Part shown: positions 23,140-36,068 of the stretch, one piece after another | Position numbering within the stretch: the stretch's first letter is position 1 | Layout: every line of letters begins with the position of its first letter | NCBI RefSeq assembly: GCF_905163445.1 | Contig: NC_053197.1 | Span: forward strand, 620,001-684,000 | Reading direction: 5' to 3' | Origin: Pararge aegeria | Lineage: Eukaryota; Arthropoda; Insecta; Lepidoptera; Nymphalidae | DNA length: 64,000 nucleotides | Position numbers and translations under genes: made by a program | Notes under the pieces: model-generated | The model's database searches: none | Told to the model about the DNA's origin: nothing | The model's input: the letters and a program-made list of their open reading frames with translations, nothing else

Positions 23140-23850
23140 ACACTGGCAAAGTACAATTAAATATTTTTGCTTTAATAACTTTTAATTCTAATAGCCTATA
23201 ATATTCTGAAATGCGTCGTACACCTACATCACGTGATTCAAAATCATAGATCAGCATTCCACGTTAAGGCGCGCAGTTGAAAACCTTTCACTTCGATAAC
23301 AACTGTGCCTGGCCTTGGACTTGAATAACCCACGCCATTGCTATTGTTAAGAAGAAACAAGAATAAATAGTCATGGTGGGCAAGTTAGGCCATAAAAGTT
23401 TACGATATGGGAAAAGGTATAGAATATTATATACTTGAAGAATCAGCTTTCCGGTCGCAGACTCACTGCAGACATGCAGACTCGGCGTTATAAGAGTCTT
23501 TAAGACTTAGATAAACTCAAGTAAAAAAATTATAATATACCTACAGTGAAAATTATAAGCTTATTTTATAAAGTTCCCATTATCAGAATAAATTAAATCC
23601 TAAAAAAAAGGAGAAAAAGTAGGGTAAAAAAAATTAATTAAATAACAAGAACATTCTAAAAAAACACTTTGAACAAAAACAAACTACGTGCGATTGCAAA
23701 ATGATGATGAGAGATCATCTCTTTCAAGTAATCTAGCATATCTGCGGTATGCAAGATGTATAACGGCGTAGCATTTATATTTAGCGATAGAACAATGAAT
23801 GGAGATTCGCGTCGATTGTCTGTTGTCCTAAATAAAACTAGAGATCGGCA
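23140..23850. other. AT-rich sequence, nothing recognised
   Basis: No supported gene or repeat upstream of the CpG-rich patch. Confidence 0.4.
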
Positions 23851-24010
23851 CACGCGGCTGTGGGGCGGCTGTCGTTGTCCAAGATGGCGGCCGCTGACGT
23901 CACCGTGCGTTTCCTTTCGCGCCGCCTTCACCTTGACATTTAGATTTGATTCTCGAACGTGTCGACGCGCCGTTCGTCCGCGACGCGACGCGCGTTGCAT
24001 AATTAGAACT
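23851..24010. promoter_or_regulatory. CpG-rich promoter-like patch
   Basis: A sharp rise in GC and CpG against an AT-rich background. It holds CCAAGATGGCGGC (23879-23891), which fits the YY1/Pho-type core, then a NotI-like GCGGCCGC and a perfect CRE (TGACGTCA, 23895-23902). 'CGACGCGCCGTTCGTCCGCG' follows at 23963. These are typical promoter elements. No associated exon or direction could be fixed. A 190-codon minus-strand open frame (23656-24228) overlaps the patch and is probably a product of its base composition. Confidence 0.45.
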
Positions 24011-24249
24011 TTATGAATACCCTCTCGTGTGTTTTGCGGTTTGCTTTTTAAAACGGAGATATGCAACGCGCGTGCTGTATTTTCGGGATGGGAAAAAACA
24101 CGCAAAAAGTGGCGTAACTGAGCCAAGTTGCCATCGCAACGACGGCATATCTCAGAAAAAAAACCTAAACGGTGCTCGTACATGCTGCATGTGAGCGGAG
24201 ATATAAAGTATTTAGGGATCCGAACCAAAATAGTAAATTGGAATCATTA

Positions 24250-25740
24250 TAGTACTTCATCCATCAGTCTCTCCAACACAGCTTATTATTTCACTAACTT
24301 TACTTGGAAACTGTGTCTGGAATACGGAACCCTCGGTGCACAAGTATGTCTCCAGCGGCGAGATATTGGGTGCCCCACCGAAATTTTATTGTTATATATG
24401 AAGCATTGATTTCGTACCTTAATTGCGGAACGAATCAGACTAGGCAGTGCATTCCCGTCAGCTGAGACTTGAGACGAAGATGACTCAACTACTCAATTTC
24501 ACTTCAGCAAGATATGGCAGTAAGTAGAGGAATTCTCACGTGCTTCGTTGCGTGCGCGCGATTGTCTCAAATGTTAAATATTTCCCGAGCCATTGTGCGG
24601 ACCGAGCCAAGCGGAAAACCTTACTCCAATAAAGAGCCGAAACGATCCCGGCGGTTATTTCTAACACAAAAGCTTTTTGTGGAACTATCTTTTCCAAGAT
24701 CTTTAGCTGTGAGATTGCTGTGCCTATTAACAATTGAAAAATTAAGCGCCAAGAAATTACCTCGCGCTGTAATGATCGTATATTATGGTCATTGACTTGG
24801 CAAAACATACAAGTTGACATAAGTTATAACTTATGTTAAAAAATGCATCAAATAACGAACTAACTTTATCAAAATAAATCTTAATAAAACCATAAACGTG
24901 AGAAAATCTCAAAATCACGGTTAATTAAATTTACAAGCAATTAATTTGGAAGAGAGACTAAGAATAAAGTTTAAAACTTGAACCAGTTTCTTGAAAAATA
25001 CTAACATGTTGATTAATATGTGTAGACGACAAAGTACAAATAATCTAGTTCATGCCATTTGAATTTGATAAAGATGATAAACTCTTCAACGGACAGCGGC
25101 AGCGGCAATAAGAAGAGAAGAAGCATTGCGAATTAAAATTGCTTAGCCATTGTGTGTTGTCGAGCGAAACGTACATAGAGATCTGATCTGCGTTCAAAGT
25201 ATATAATTACACCGTACAGGTTTATCTGATTTTTGTAGAAAACTGAAATTAAATGGAACTAAATTTTAATAAAAAAAATGTTAAATGTTCACTGCAGACT
25301 AGTTTCTTATAAAAGACAAATAAAAAGAAGATCAAAATTTATAACAATAAATGAACATAAATTAGTGAAACCTTCGTTGAATGCATATTGAGAATACAGA
25401 AATTATTTAGTTAAAGCTTTTATGAAATGGCCCATCGTTTTAAACCTGCCAAGTGCCAGTGCATAATATATATACAGTAATTTAAGTTTAAACACAATCA
25501 AAAAAGCATTAATGAACTTTTACATGGGCAAAATGTTTGGGAGTATTCGGCTTTGTTTTTATCAACACAAGATAAGAGTATTTAAGTACACAAGTATTTT
25601 TTTTAAATGTAAAATATGGATTTTGGGTAAGAGCGACTGCTGTGAGATTCATGCTAGCTTTGGTAGCAACTGTTTTCCGCACCGATAATAAAGGCTAATA
25701 TATGTAGTTTTGAAATGTCAAGTCTATTTATTTGTACTAT
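24250..25740. other. AT-rich sequence, nothing recognised
   Basis: Two opposite open frames of 93-94 codons at 24514-24820 lie on complementary strands and show no motif. A short family E-like scrap ('ATTACACCGTACAGG') is at 25206. Confidence 0.4.
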
Positions 25741-25744
25741 CTTT

Positions 25745-26150
25745 GTCAAAGTCAAAGTCAAAAATATCTTTATTCAAGTAGGCCCACAGGTGGCACTTTT
25801 GATGCGTACATAAGAACCACACGGTAGTGAGATGATAGCGATAACCACATTCGTAAACTTAAAACTAAAGCTACGAGGGTTCCAAACGCGTCCTGGTCTA
25901 AGAAGAAGCCCACAACAAACTTAGTCGGGTGTTTTTTTTAGTTATCACCATCTCACAATATCATTTAAAATTATTAGAAGAGCAACCTGGTTAGAGCAAT
26001 AATTTACACCCAAGCTTTTTTATCGTTTACGTAGTCCTTTATACTATAATAGGACTTTTCTATAAGCTTACGTTTAATACAAACTTTGAACTTTTTAAGA
26101 GACATCTCCAAGATATCAATTGGTAGTTTATTGTAGAATTGTATGCAATT
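25745..26150 (-). repeat. CR1-clade LINE, 5'-truncated copy
   Basis: About 405 bp very close to 59391-59810: the terminal (TTTGAC)n, 'AGTAGGCCCACAGGTGGCAC', 'TCCAAACGCG' and 'TTTTTAAGAGACATCTCC'. It covers the 3' UTR and the last ~160 bases of the reverse transcriptase frame. A deletion near 25985 removes part of 'GTAGAGCAACC'. Confidence 0.9.
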
Positions 26151-27019
26151 CAAATTAATTTTTACAATTTATTATTCAGCGGTGTGTTCCTAACAAACTA
26201 GTCATTATGAAATTCATATATTGTATAGTAACTTCGCTGTAATAAATGTGTTTTAACACATGTTTTAAACGTAGGTCCAAAATTACCTAGGGAATCAAGT
26301 TATACAAACATATACTCAACCCCATTAATAACTTTTAAACTTCAATAGTTTATGACCTAGTAAGTAACTGTAAAGATTTTGCATTTTTATTTAAGTTTCA
26401 CATCGCTGTAATGTATTGTGTTTCGATACAAATAATTTCATCATCGTTTGTTGCACGGAGCAAAAACCTAGCTACAGGTCGTGCCAGTTCGCCGCAGCCC
26501 GTGGGAACATTCCCACCACGTATCCATCACCACTTTCTCACCACTGTTTTTGTGAGGCAACGACCGGTCTCTTGCACGGGGGCTTGAGCACGTAATTGAA
26601 TTTGTTTTTCATAAATTAATAGTTAATAGTATGTCGACCATAATGGTAATAAACTAAAACTAGTAACGGTTGGAGGCTCTACTGGTTTTGATACACATAC
26701 ACCAATAAGAAAAAGTGATCTACCAAGGCATGACAAATGTAAGATTTGAAGAAATAAATAGATGTCTTTAGAAGCGGATTAACTACATGAAATTTTGCTT
26801 ATGTATGGACAATTGGATAAATTCCAGGTCCTTTGTTAAAACTGCGCTGCGGCTTGCAACTGTGAGTGAGGCGCTGTGAGAGCGAAACATTAGTTTTGTA
26901 GATCGTCAAAAAAACGCTTGAAATCTGTAGCGGTTTATATCACCGATATGAAATATCTTGTGAGCTTTCTTTTTTTTTTATGAAAATAACTATAACTAAC
27001 CAGTTTATCTAATTCTTTC
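26151..27019. other. Unique sequence, nothing recognised
   Basis: No supported gene or repeat. Confidence 0.4.
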
Positions 27020-27270
27020 CAACTAGTTTTTGCCCGCGACTTAGTCCGCGTTTGTTTCGATTATTTGCTATTACCGCGATAACCGGTTCTTCATAGGATT
27101 AAAAATATCCCCCTTTCTTCAGGGACATAAGCTATCCTCCGTGCATATTAGGAAATAATTTGTATTTTGCCAAATTCTACGAGACTGTTTACTGGGTTGT
27201 TTTCAGTTAGAAAATTATCTTTATGTATCGCTGCACAAACAAACTCGCTTTCACATTTTTAAAAAGTAAC
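27020..27270 (+). repeat. Family F repeat
   Basis: 'AACTAGTTTTTGCCCGCGAC' then TTAGTCCGCG at the start, 'GGACATAAGCTATCCTCCGT' inside and 'AACAAACTCGCTTTCACATT' at the end. Confidence 0.65.
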
Positions 27271-27274
27271 TATG

Positions 27275-29047
27275 GATGTTGATCTTATGTAAGTTCTTCA
27301 TTTAGAGACACATGAATTTCATTATTATCAGACTGATTAATATCTTAGAGGCATAGTCCTAATCTGAGACATTAAGATATAAAAATATATTTATTGATAT
27401 TTTAGAATGGCTAAATCTAGCAACAATAACAAAAAACCCTTCATTAAGACATTAATAACTTGGCTGCAAAGGCTAGCAAGCTGTTAACCCTGATTTGTTT
27501 TACAAGTTTTTTTTTCTTTTACGATTGTTATGTGACCTTTACGATCGACTTATGTAATATATAACAATCTTATATACTTATCTCGATATTTCTTAAATGT
27601 TTCCACACGAAACCGTGGCTCAATATAGATTACTTGGACGTAGAGTTTAAATACCAAAGACCGGTTAAGTTTATATGCCTATCTGTGAAACTTGTTTATC
27701 GTTCAGGGCTTGTGTATAAATAGGAGTTTTACGTTATTTATATTGGCAATTATGGTTGGCTTATGATCTATGTACCTTACGTTTTTAAAAAACAACATAT
27801 GATTCATTCATTACAGTCAGTCATTACATAGATATCTTTGTAATTACAACCGATAGACTTTCATAGCTGAACGTCTTCATTTTCGTCTAGGCTTTCTGCA
27901 CTGACTTAATTTTATATCTAGAGTGAGGATAACATTTCAGCACTTCAAGAACCCAGTGTCCATCGTCGAGGCTTTATGAACCCCGTGTCCATTATTCCTC
28001 CGTCAATAGCCAATTTAGATTTGCAGATCGTTCAGCTAAGTCGGCTACACTGTTTTTCTCCTAACTTCTGCGCTTAGAGATACTCCGAACTCTCTGTATG
28101 CCTTAAGTAATTTTTTTATTAATGTGAGCATGTTATTGCTGATATAAAAAAACAATGGAACAAAATTTCTTTTAAGTATTTATATAATGTTTATTGCCGG
28201 ATTTTTTATGATTATAATATCATAAAAAAATCTGAAAATACATATTCATAATAATATGGTTCACATAAAACGTTGCACGTGCTGCGTGTTTAATTAACAA
28301 ACCTCATTAGAATAATTTTGCAATATTGAAATTACAATAGAACCAGTTTTATAATCAAAAGTAAATTTAAATGTGTTACTTTATTATGCTAAAACTTCAA
28401 TTAATGCAACTTTGTTATTGTGAAAAACGTATGCAGTACTCGGGATGGTTCTCTGTGCTCAAAAGCATTATAAATTTAAAGCCTTAATCAAAATTTTCAA
28501 TTTTATGCAAATCCAATATTTCTGTATGCTCACTTCTTAAACAAAGAGTTTCTGTCAGAATTAGTTCTCACGGATTGAAGCAACAGAAGATAGTTGTTCC
28601 TTGTATATCAAAAATTTCAAATAATTCATATAATTTATGGTACCTAAAGTAACAGTTATACTTTTAACAATATTTAAGAAGGCTAAAACAAATCAGCAAT
28701 ATTGAACTGATTGAATATAAAGATAGTAGAAATAATATCGATGTTTTTTTGCGATGCTTAAACGGGAAACGCGAATACAAAAAAAGGAACAGATAATAAT
28801 AGCTAGTAAGCAGATGACCTTCTGTAGACCAGTTTCGGCGATACGGCATCTGTTTTTGGCGACGCGAAAACAAATCGTGACCGGTTCTAGGACGTGACGT
28901 TGTGCTTCGAAATCACAAAGACGTTACACAGTATTGCACTAATACTAACAGAGTTTTTATACAGATTAAAATACGAAGTATTATTGTTTTTTTAATAACT
29001 AAGAAATATTGGGGACAAGCAAGCGTGACTTAGCAATTGTGTATTAT
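27275..29047. other. AT-rich sequence, nothing recognised
   Basis: No supported gene or repeat in about 1.8 kb. Confidence 0.4.
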
Positions 29048-29180
29048 CAAAATCTGAGGATGATCCGGTGTCGGAGCAAAATTATAAAGTGTGGTATAAT
29101 ATTAAAGAAATTATAAATTACACCGTGCCGATTTGCCTGGATTTCGAGGATTATAGCAAATTAAGCTTAGTGAGCATTAG
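29048..29180 (+). repeat. Family E repeat, third core copy
   Basis: CTGAGGA at 29054-29060 is followed by a hairpin at 29062-29077 (GATCCG / CGGAGC, one A-G mismatch, loop GTGT). GAAA has lost its G (CAAA). The 3' block 'GATTATAGCAAATTAAGCTT' is present. Expected to be inactive. Confidence 0.6.
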
Positions 29181-30919
29181 GATAAAGAAATAGAGTAAAA
29201 ATAGCTATAACTGGAATAAAAGGTAGAGAAATGCGGAGGTTATGATTATCGAATCGTGACCGCATGACTTTACACCCAATCAAGTCTTTTTAAAAGTTCG
29301 CTACCAAATTTAATCAAATTAACTTTGATTCAAGGCTTTCGATTGTGTCAACTGGTTAAACTAACTTTTAATCAAAAATCGTGGTAACATGACATCTTTA
29401 GTTCTTAATCAATGAATCTGTGCAGAATTATTAGAAAAGTTCTCAATGTTTGAAGAAAAAGAGTCGTGTTTATTTTTATTATTTCTATTTGAATAACACG
29501 TATACAATTTAATCCTCCTTTACTACATAAATCAGATAACCTACTTATTTTGAAACAAAGTTATCATATCTGAAATAAAAACATTAATTTTATCTGATCG
29601 GGTCTGCAGCAAAAAACCTAGGTGTATCTAATCGCTGGGGCGATTGTAATAATAGTATTGTACATAAACACCCTGAAGAGGGAAAGACCTATCAACAAAG
29701 AGTTATCAACACTGTCAAAAGCATAAATACCAACTACGACAGAACGAAAGACAATGAAATCTACAACGTTATATTTTTACCATAAATAGCAAGACTGATG
29801 CAAATTACTTGTTTCGGAATATTGATGAAATGGATACATCTATCTATAAGCATTCGATCAGAAGTGTGAAAAAATAATGATTAACTGTAAAATGCCACTT
29901 TATTTGGATCGTTTAAAACATAAAAGAATTTTGGTATGGAAATGGTCACTATAAGATGTTGTTAGGTTAGCTTATGGTAGAAGAACTGAGTGGCGAGACT
30001 TCGGTTTGTTATCACATGGTGTGATTCTGATGGCATTATAATTGTCCTTTCTAGTATATCATTCTGATTATACCTTAGAAGACAAAAGCTCGGCCAAGTA
30101 TTTTGTTCGTACTGTATAACGAAAATTCTAATGAACACATTGTTTACGAAGAAGCTTTATTGTCATAGGCGGTAACTCTACTCTTTTTTTCTAATTTATA
30201 TCTTTGCAAAGCAGGGGCAGGCCATAAATAATTGAATCTGGGTTCCTCAAACGATCCTGCGTCAAGCATCGACGAGTCCCAGAGACTTTTTGATAATAAA
30301 ACGCGAGACTGCATACCGCGTCCTTGAACGCGCATTTTGCGATATCTATTCGAGTATTCTATTCGAGTACTCAAATGAGTAAACTTCAATACGCTCATTG
30401 AAGGAACAGTTGGTATGTACTACGAAGTGCGTACATGGTGCTTACAACGGACGTGGCGCCGGCTAAACATTGAACTTCCAACAAAGCACTTCCCCCGGGT
30501 TACCTGGAACAAAAGAGGGCGTGTTCATTACTCACATCGTCTTACAAACAACAATGTACATAGGCAAAGGAAGGTAAGTACAATACAATCCGTTGAATGT
30601 TCCAACGGTTTTTTCCATACATATAATACAAAATTTGCATTTATGCAGATAGGTATTATTCATGCTTGCTTTATCGTCCAGACACAGGACAGATTGTTCC
30701 GAGCACTGTCCCACCACGCAGATCCAATGTGGATCGATGGGCCCTAGCGACTATTACCACAACATTATGATACGAACCAGGACCGATGGCTTAGCTAGCT
30801 AACTAGCTAACAAATCCTTATTCCGGGATGGTACAAAAAAATGTGCCAATTCTCCAAAAAAGTGGAAACACAATATAGAACAACTTTTGGCTTGATCCGT
30901 TAGTCCGCTTAGTTGAGCA
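29181..30919. other. Unique sequence; unassigned open frames
   Basis: The minus frame 30144-30398 (84 codons) and the plus frame 30415-30747 (110 codons) have GC-richer codons but no motif I know. A good splice-donor match (AAG|GTAAGT) lies at about 30572 within the plus frame. Not enough for a gene call. Confidence 0.25.
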
Positions 30920-31362
30920 TGAATCAAAATTACATATCAGTTGCAATATCATATCGGTAAAGGAAATAATTGTGGGGAAACCTGCATGCCTGTGAGCTCT
31001 CCATAGTAAATAAATATATATATAGTGCAAAACACATTGTCATCTAGTCCCAAAGTAAGCGTATATTGTATTACTTATTGGATTTTTTTTGGATAATATA
31101 CATAACTAATTACGATATACAGATAAACACCCAGCTGTAAAATATTTATGTTCTTCACACAAACATTTTCCAGTTGTGGGAATCGAACCTACGGCCTTTG
31201 ATTCAGAAAGCAGAGTCTCTCCCCACTGCGCCAGTAGGCCGCCGTCAAAGGCTTGTGAAGTCCACTTGTCCGCACTTGGCCTGCTTGACAAACCCTTCTC
31301 ATTGTTGAAGGAGACCCGTAACCTGTAGTGAGCTAGTATTGGGGATATGAAGATGATGATGA
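30920..31362 (+). repeat. Family A SINE, split by a family D insertion
   Basis: The left part ends 'CCTGCATGCCTGTGAGCTCT' CCATAGTA near 31007. The right part restarts GTCAAAGGCTTGTGAAGTCC near 31244 and ends with GATGATGATG. The break falls in the family's 'CCATAATGTTCTCAAAGG' block, so one SINE was interrupted by another. Confidence 0.75.
31008..31243 (-). mobile_element. Family D tRNA-headed SINE
   Basis: The minus strand has an A-box-like 'TGGCGCAGTGGGGAGAG' and a perfect B box GGTTCGATTCC (complement of 31178-31189). The body is 'AACTGGAAAATGTTTGTGTG', and the tail is TATATATATTTATTTA. The related copy is 47240-47507. Confidence 0.8.
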
Positions 31363-31364
31363 AA

Positions 31365-31745
31365 AGGAGGGATAAATTACTAGCAACAGCCTTTCAAGTA
31401 AAAACGAATCTAAACTAAACTATATCGAACTCTTAGAAGCGAATGGTTTTTACAAACGCAGATTTTAGCGAGAAACTCAGCTGTTTAAAATTTGCGGATT
31501 TACTATTTCTACATTTGTGATCCTAAAATGATATAATCTGTAGGTACTACAAGCTAAATTTTCTATATTATAACCACGGATTAACTTGGATTTTCTTGAG
31601 CTATGTCAGTAATTCTGACTGTCTGACAGTTCAATAAGTCAAACAAATGATCAGGTTTCGGATGCAGACACGTTGAAGTAAAAATACCTATGCAGCCTTT
31701 TAGTCCACAAGCGAGCAATTAACTGAACATGATCTGAATTTAAAC
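31365..31745. other. Unique sequence, nothing recognised
   Basis: No supported gene or repeat. Confidence 0.4.
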
Positions 31746-31970
31746 GGTGATAGCCGATCCCCGATGCACCTCTATCGCTTTTATTTGGGAATTTAAAATA
31801 TCACTTGCTTAAACGCTAAAGGAAAACCATCGTGAGGAAACCTGCATGGCTAAAAGTTCTCAAAAGGCCGTATAAATTCTACCAATCCGCACTTGTCCAG
31901 CGTGGTGGACTACGGCCTACACCCTTCTCGTTCTGACGTGAGCCAGTAAAGGGTTGATAATGATAATATG
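31746..31970 (+). repeat. Family A SINE with deleted head
   Basis: 'GGTGATAGCC' runs straight into 'GCACCTCT', so the B-box region is deleted. The body and 'AAAGGGTTGATAATGATAAT' tail are present. Confidence 0.75.
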
Positions 31971-32006
31971 AATCTGAATGTAAAACATGCGAAGTCTCCA
32001 ACCGCA

Positions 32007-32058
32007 GCTCACGTGATGGTTTAGTCGAGTGCGCACTCGACTAAACCATCACGTGAGC
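32007..32058. promoter_or_regulatory. Perfect 52-bp palindrome with two E-boxes
   Basis: Two 26-base arms are exact inverted copies with no spacer (centre between 32032 and 32033, GTGC|GCAC). Each arm carries TCACGTGA, the canonical E-box for bHLH factors. The next 110 bp are GC-rich and include an inverted pair TAATGGCG ... CGCCATTA. The sequence could form a cruciform. A regulatory role is inferred from the sites only. Confidence 0.6.
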
Positions 32059-32169
32059 ACAATCACTAAACTCTCCCACTAATGGCGCTGCCGTGCCGGC
32101 CGCTCGCGTGTCGCACGTCACCCCGCCATTAGCATCCCGAGAGCTACCGTGAAACAGTGCATGCATTCA

Positions 32170-33711
32170 CGACAGGGCAGGTAGTTGACACCTATATTTC
32201 GTATCTTTAGATCTAGAACTGACCAAGTTACGAGCGATCAGCTTTACTCAAAGTTTACGTTTAACTTGATAAAGGTAGATCGAAACTACAACGCTTCCTG
32301 CTAGAAGACTATGTCACTACAGTCCCTTAGATTAGATATAATGCCTAAATTTCGGTATCATGGCAGCCAGTAACATACAGGTTCTAATTTTATCTGTTCT
32401 GCAGTTTTATAGGAACGTGCAAATCTATGTTATAACTGTTCAAGGCGTTCAACCTGCGTTCGCGGTGCTGCGAAACTCAAAAGTCGGGCTGGTTCAAGCA
32501 AGGGACTTGCACATTGCAAGTCTTTGTTCATAAGGAAAAAGTTGGTAATAGACCTAGAAGTTAGACTGTTATATATGAGGTAACTTATGCAAAGTAGGGC
32601 ATGAAAAAAAATCCAGAGTAAATAGAAATACAAAAAAACTACATAATCAAATGTTTAATAGACATGAGAAGTAACTATCTAAAATATAGAGGGGTAATAA
32701 ATATAACGTGATTGACTCAAATAAACGTCTGGAATTACCCTCACATTTCGTGTTATGCGCCTGTTAAGCTATTCCCAGTTCTCAAGATTGTAGCGGATAC
32801 AGGGCAGTTATTACACGCGTATCTTCCATTACACGCGGGGCATTAGACGGCGTGAAGACTACGAAGTAGCACGCGGCTGGAGAAGATAAAGTTACTCGAT
32901 CAGGCGACGGCGGCACGCGATACTGTGGAAAGCAATTAGATCGCACGAATTGACTACTGTCCTTCAATTAATCTCCAAAGGAATTCATAAAGTTGCATTA
33001 CCTTCCTGCAAAGCTTGCATTTCACTATTGCCCAAAATACTACTTGGTTAAAACGTTAAAAAGCATGGGCACTATCATTTCTGTAAGCCTCGATAACCTT
33101 ATAATCGACTTTATAATTTGGTAATAAGTACAAGAGTATTACGAAATCGCCAGCTTATTAGATAGCTGGCGATACTAACTGCTTCATGTGGCCTGTGTAA
33201 ATTGTGTGAAGTGTATTTCAGCAACACCATAATTGATATTTAAAAAAGTTAATAATCATTTAACATACAGAAACCAACATCCTCAAACGTACATGTATCA
33301 AATCCAAGACCTTTTTTACGTTAAATTATTGCCTAAGTTGCATCCCGATGAATACCTTCTATATGCAGGCCTCACCCTTAAACAACCTTCAAATGTCGGT
33401 TGAACAACTCGTTTATTAAACGACAATCGATCTTGACGTTTTCGTAGGAAAATTCGTGGAACGGATTTAAACACTTCGATAGTCAAAATCCAGACAGTTC
33501 ACGTTGCTTCGCACATTCGGCAGTACTATGAGCCAAAGCCTCTCCGAGGTGTTCCGTATTCCGTGTACCCTTTTGTTAGCTGACGAGAAAGAAAACTTAT
33601 GGACTGGGACATAGAATGTCCCACTGAAAGGCACACCACTGCGCTAGTAGTCAAGCTAGGAATAATCCCTCTATTCCTCCTAAATTATTGGCTTAAGCAT
33701 ACAGATGATTT
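32170..33711. other. Unique sequence, nothing recognised
   Basis: No supported gene or repeat. Confidence 0.4.
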
Positions 33712-33892
33712 TAGTAGTAGTAGAGTTTTCATTGACAGAGCTCGTCAGGCGAAGTACTTCCGCTAGCTTATGTCTGCCCCCAAGCAGTATTATTGTGTTC
33801 CGGTCTGAAGGGCGTGGTTTCAAGTACATAAGGCTTAACATCTGTGCCTTAACGTGTTCCTTGCATCCCATGTGAAGTAAGCGATGGTTTTT
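33712..33892 (+). repeat. Family B SINE-like repeat, internally deleted
   Basis: 'GACAGAGCTCGTCAGGCGAA', 'TTCCGGTCTGAAGGGCGTGG' and 'GTTCCTTGCATCCCATGTGA', with deletions between blocks. A very decayed further scrap lies at 34490-34580. Confidence 0.7.
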
Positions 33893-33899
33893 TTTGAGT

Positions 33900-36068
33900 T
33901 ATTAAAATAAATAATTATAAAATTATTTAGGCAGCTGGTTATTCTTATACTATTTATATTATGACATATTGTTTCAGATTTTATCTAAAAAAATCTTTTT
34001 TGTTTATAAAATAATGGTTGTAAAGGTGAATGACTCTAAAATAAAATTGTTACCCAAATTTATTTTATAATTTATATAACAATTTTATTATATTATTATT
34101 GGTTTTACAAATATATTTTTTTCCTACATTTTTTGGCTTTCGCGATAAGTACCTATATCGGAATTTAAGTCAACCATTTTTATTTTTATTCTGACAAAAA
34201 CAAACTTTAAAATTATGTGTTAATTTAGTAGCTTGGACTACACCACTCCGATTCGTTTTCTAAAGGTAAGTGTAGGCTTCACATATGAAATTGCTTCTTA
34301 CAAAACCAAATAGTGATTAATACACCATTAACGTTAAAAACAGAAGCATCCATTAGAAGTTGAACTAAGGTTAGCAAGTTCTCGTGTTGTCCGAGCCTTT
34401 TTCAGAAGCATATTATTAATATATTATTTGCTGAGTGTTTTCTTTATGGAGGCTTTTAATCTAGGATGCTAGATTTAATGATCGGTATGCAAGTCCCAGA
34501 GGGATAGTTGTAAGGTAAATAAAAAGACTTCCATTTACCGTCAAGTAGGCCTTTAGCTTGGCCCATCAGTTATTACTATAACAAAAAAAGGATCACGACA
34601 AAACTTTACGTTCTCCTTTGAATTAAGAAATACAAGGTCAATTCGTGGGGTTCGGAGCGGCGACATCGGTTCGTTTCCTATAAACGAGTACATCAGATGA
34701 TCGCCTTTCTCTTATACATTTATCTTTATTACGGTTATCACAATCAGTGCAAAGCCTCACGTCAGTTGATGTGATGGAAATGAAAGAAGACGGCTCCCTA
34801 ACCCGCCATAGTATATTATTTCCAGCCGTGACATTTCGTGTGGAATCTATCGTGACAAGAGCCCCTAAGCAGTAGGTAGTCACTAGTCACGAAGTGGAAC
34901 GATCGCGCTGAACTTAGGCCTTTGAATGTGTTTATGCGACGACACGCGATAGAGAACCGAACTCATTTTGTAGATTTAAGAATACATTTTCCGATGAGTA
35001 ACCCTCCCAAGGGTTCACTGCATATAGCATTATAATTTTTAAAGACACCCAAAAATAAGACGAGAAAAAGTAAAAAAATCCAGGAGCATATAAAGTTGTG
35101 TAGGAACAGGTAATTTTTCAAGCACTGCGGAGTTTTTTTGTGACTTTAAAGCGGCGAGGGCCTTTGAACGTTAGGATTTCCAAGATAGTATGGCGAACCT
35201 GCACTAAAAAAATGCAACGATGGTAGAACCCGAAAAGACGTATATACTACTTACGAGTTAAACATGTAGAAGGGAATTGGACCCACCTCTCAAGACCGTT
35301 GAATATGGTATGTCCAGCTGTGGACGTCAGCAGTTGAGAGCGCAATTGCATCAACGGTTGAAAAACAATAATATATGGCCGTAACAGATTTCTTCTACCG
35401 ATCTCCTCATTTTGATTTGATAACGTAGGTATACTTCCAGCATAGCTCTCTGCATCGCTAATTTGACTGCACTTGATTAAAAATACCAACAAAATACTTC
35501 AATCTTATCTATCAAGCAAAATCGCACCGGAGCAAGCTGGTTTCGTAAAAAGAAGAGGTACATATATACTAAAACTTCTCTTGCGATCATGATTAACTTC
35601 GTTAACCTTCACTGTATTTAGCTATCTTTAGGTACAATGCTGTTTATAAAAGTAATATTCAGATAATAAACAAAAGGAAGGCTCAAAAACGATAGCTGAA
35701 TAATAAATTATTCTCAGGCACAACAAGACTTGACATTTGAGGCGGGTGACCTAATACTCGGTGTACCTACTTAACTCAGCAGGGCTGAAATAAGCCATGA
35801 CATTTCGTGTGTACGAAGCAGTATTTATGTTCCACTAGCGATGGCGTGATATCTGCTGTTCAAAAATTTATTTTACTACCTTATGAAACTTTTGTAGGTA
35901 TTAGCCTGAAACTAAATTGAAAAGACGAAGGGTAGAATTTCTATCTCAAAATGTATTAAAGAGTGTATTCCAAATTTAAATCGATGAGCAACAGCATTGA
36001 TTTCTCAATTTAGTAAGACAACGTTGCGCCCTAAACGTATGTTGGCAGCACTAGCTGGCTCATCCTTG
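33900..36068. other. AT-rich sequence, nothing recognised
   Basis: No supported gene. Open frames of 81 codons at 34638 and 35247 (minus) show no motif. Confidence 0.35.

Noticed and set aside
23656..24228. 190-codon open frame on the minus strand
   Set aside because: It overlaps the CpG-rich patch, where stop codons are rare on both strands. It shows no domain, is Arg/His-rich as expected for translated GC-rich DNA, and ends in AT-rich sequence with a low-complexity C-terminus.
30415..30747. 110-codon open frame on the plus strand with an internal donor match
   Set aside because: No recognisable domain. The GTAAGT match alone is expected by chance many times in 64 kb.
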